From assembly GCA_937980205.1 (NCBI GenBank), contig CALJKW010000055.1, forward strand, positions 62,001-126,000: 64,000 nucleotides of DNA, written 5' to 3'. This document shows positions 63,628 to 64,000 of the stretch, piece after piece; the stretch's first letter is position 1, and each line of letters starts with the position of its first letter. The notes below the pieces were generated by a model. It was not told the origin of the DNA. It was given only the letters and a program-made list of their open reading frames with translations, and did not search any database. Made by a program: the position numbers and the translations under genes. The stretch comes from an uncultured Myxococcales bacterium. GTDB taxonomy: Bacteria; Myxococcota; Myxococcia; Myxococcales; Myxococcaceae.

Positions 63628-64000
63628 CAACGTTTCTTCTTCTTGCCGCCGGTCTTCTTGGGCTCGCGCTGGATCTCACCGCGGACCTTGAACAGCACCT
63701 CGGCGTCCCGGAAGCCTTCGAGCTGCTGGCCGAGCTGCGACTCGACGGTGAGCCGGTAGCTGCGCCCGGACCTCAGCGGCTCCAGGAACATCACCTGGTA
63801 ATCGATGCCGCCGTCGGCTTCGTGCGCCGTGTCGTCGGACGGGACGATCCGATCTCCGTCGTCGAAGACGCGCAGCCGGTAATCGGCGAGCGCCACCGGA
63901 ATCCAGATGCCGAGCTGCTTCACCGGGTCGACCTGGCCGTCGACGACCTCGAAGCCGCCGTCGGCGCCGGTGGCAGTGACGATCAACCGGAGCTCCGCGG
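63627..64000 (-). CDS. Partial gene, Ig-like region with Lys-rich end (truncated at window edge)
   Basis: The reading frame is open through the end of the window, so the N-terminus lies outside. The visible about 124 residues are strand-rich (LIVTATGADGGFEVVDGQVD, VALADYRLRVFDDGDRI, GIDYQVMFLEPLRSGRSYRLTVESQLG), like an Ig or FnIII-type domain, and end with GEIQREPKKTGGKKKKR. A Lys-rich C-terminus on an exported beta-domain protein is not usual. Its stop overlaps the ATG of the downstream gene (TGATG). Confidence 0.65.
   Translation of the reverse strand, partial: AELRLIVTATGADGGFEVVDGQVDPVKQLGIWIPVALADYRLRVFDDGDRIVPSDDTAHEADGGIDYQVMFLEPLRSGRSYRLTVESQLGQQLEGFRDAEVLFKVRGEIQREPKKTGGKKKKR

Overview
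The window comes from a high-GC, strongly GC3-biased bacterial chromosome, most likely a member of the Myxococcota (Myxococcales-like). The evidence is: many short exported lipoproteins with Asp-Ala-Gly-rich linkers; a surface protein ending in a MYXO-CTERM-type tail (Cys motif, hydrophobic stretch, Arg cluster); an AgmX/PglI-type domain; a caspase-like protease; and large amounts of fatty-acid and branched-chain acyl-CoA metabolism. I see no rRNA, tRNA, CRISPR array, insertion sequence or prophage. Genes are densely packed, with many GTGA, ATGA and TGATG overlaps and divergent gaps of only 17-40 bases.

Layout. 1-4.4 kb: a partial alpha/beta hydrolase, a MYXO-CTERM surface protein, then pdxJ-nnr-tsaE. 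4.4-8.9 kb (minus): a coupled hutU-hutI-class II amidotransferase-hydrolase operon. 8.9-16.9 kb: small exported proteins, a polytopic membrane protein, an Mrp-type Fe-S carrier operon, a beta-barrel protein, a TPR protein, then 3-hydroxybutyryl-CoA dehydrogenase and a crotonase. 16.9-19.9 kb (minus): a periplasmic redox trio of di-haem peroxidase, Tat-exported phosphoesterase and mono-haem cytochrome. 20-25 kb: two acyl-CoA dehydrogenases around an AgmX/PglI protein, then lipoproteins. 25-30 kb: an XRE regulator divergent from a hydrolase plus a 1012-residue PHP-domain lipoprotein. 30-36 kb: an EF-hand protein, a small paralogous family, an aminotransferase, a Uma2-type protein and a methylmalonyl-CoA-mutase-type subunit. 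36-44 kb: a CorA-tail membrane protein divergent from a CsgG-like / HEPN-like-TPR / caspase / cyclic-nucleotide-binding cluster, then DedA. 44.7-50 kb: a Tim44/zinc-ribbon/TerB protein, a crotonase, a BLUF photoreceptor, a WYL regulator with a VOC protein, and threonine aldolase. 50-63 kb: a long plus-strand series of acyl-CoA carboxyltransferase, lipoprotein, acyl-CoA dehydrogenase, meaB, rnc, two cyclophilins, era, der, a vapC remnant, a YfgM-like protein, a BamB-like protein, a NUDIX hydrolase and a YprB-type exonuclease. 63-64 kb: a possible immunity-like gene and a gene cut by the window edge.

How the genes fit together. The carboxyltransferase, mutase subunit, MeaB, three acyl-CoA dehydrogenases, two crotonases and the hydroxyacyl-CoA dehydrogenase are consistent with propionyl-CoA/methylmalonyl-CoA and short-chain or branched-chain acyl-CoA catabolism. 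The rnc-era-der-YfgM-BamB block is housekeeping (RNA processing, ribosome assembly, outer-membrane biogenesis). The accessory interest lies in four places: the caspase cluster (38.7-43.4 kb), the peroxidase/phosphoesterase/cytochrome trio, the XRE-hydrolase-PHP lipoprotein module with a clear 17-bp palindromic operator, and a small uncharacterised protein family present twice in the window (20.0-20.5 and 30.8-31.5 kb). Functions are assigned from motifs and architecture read by eye; no database search was run.
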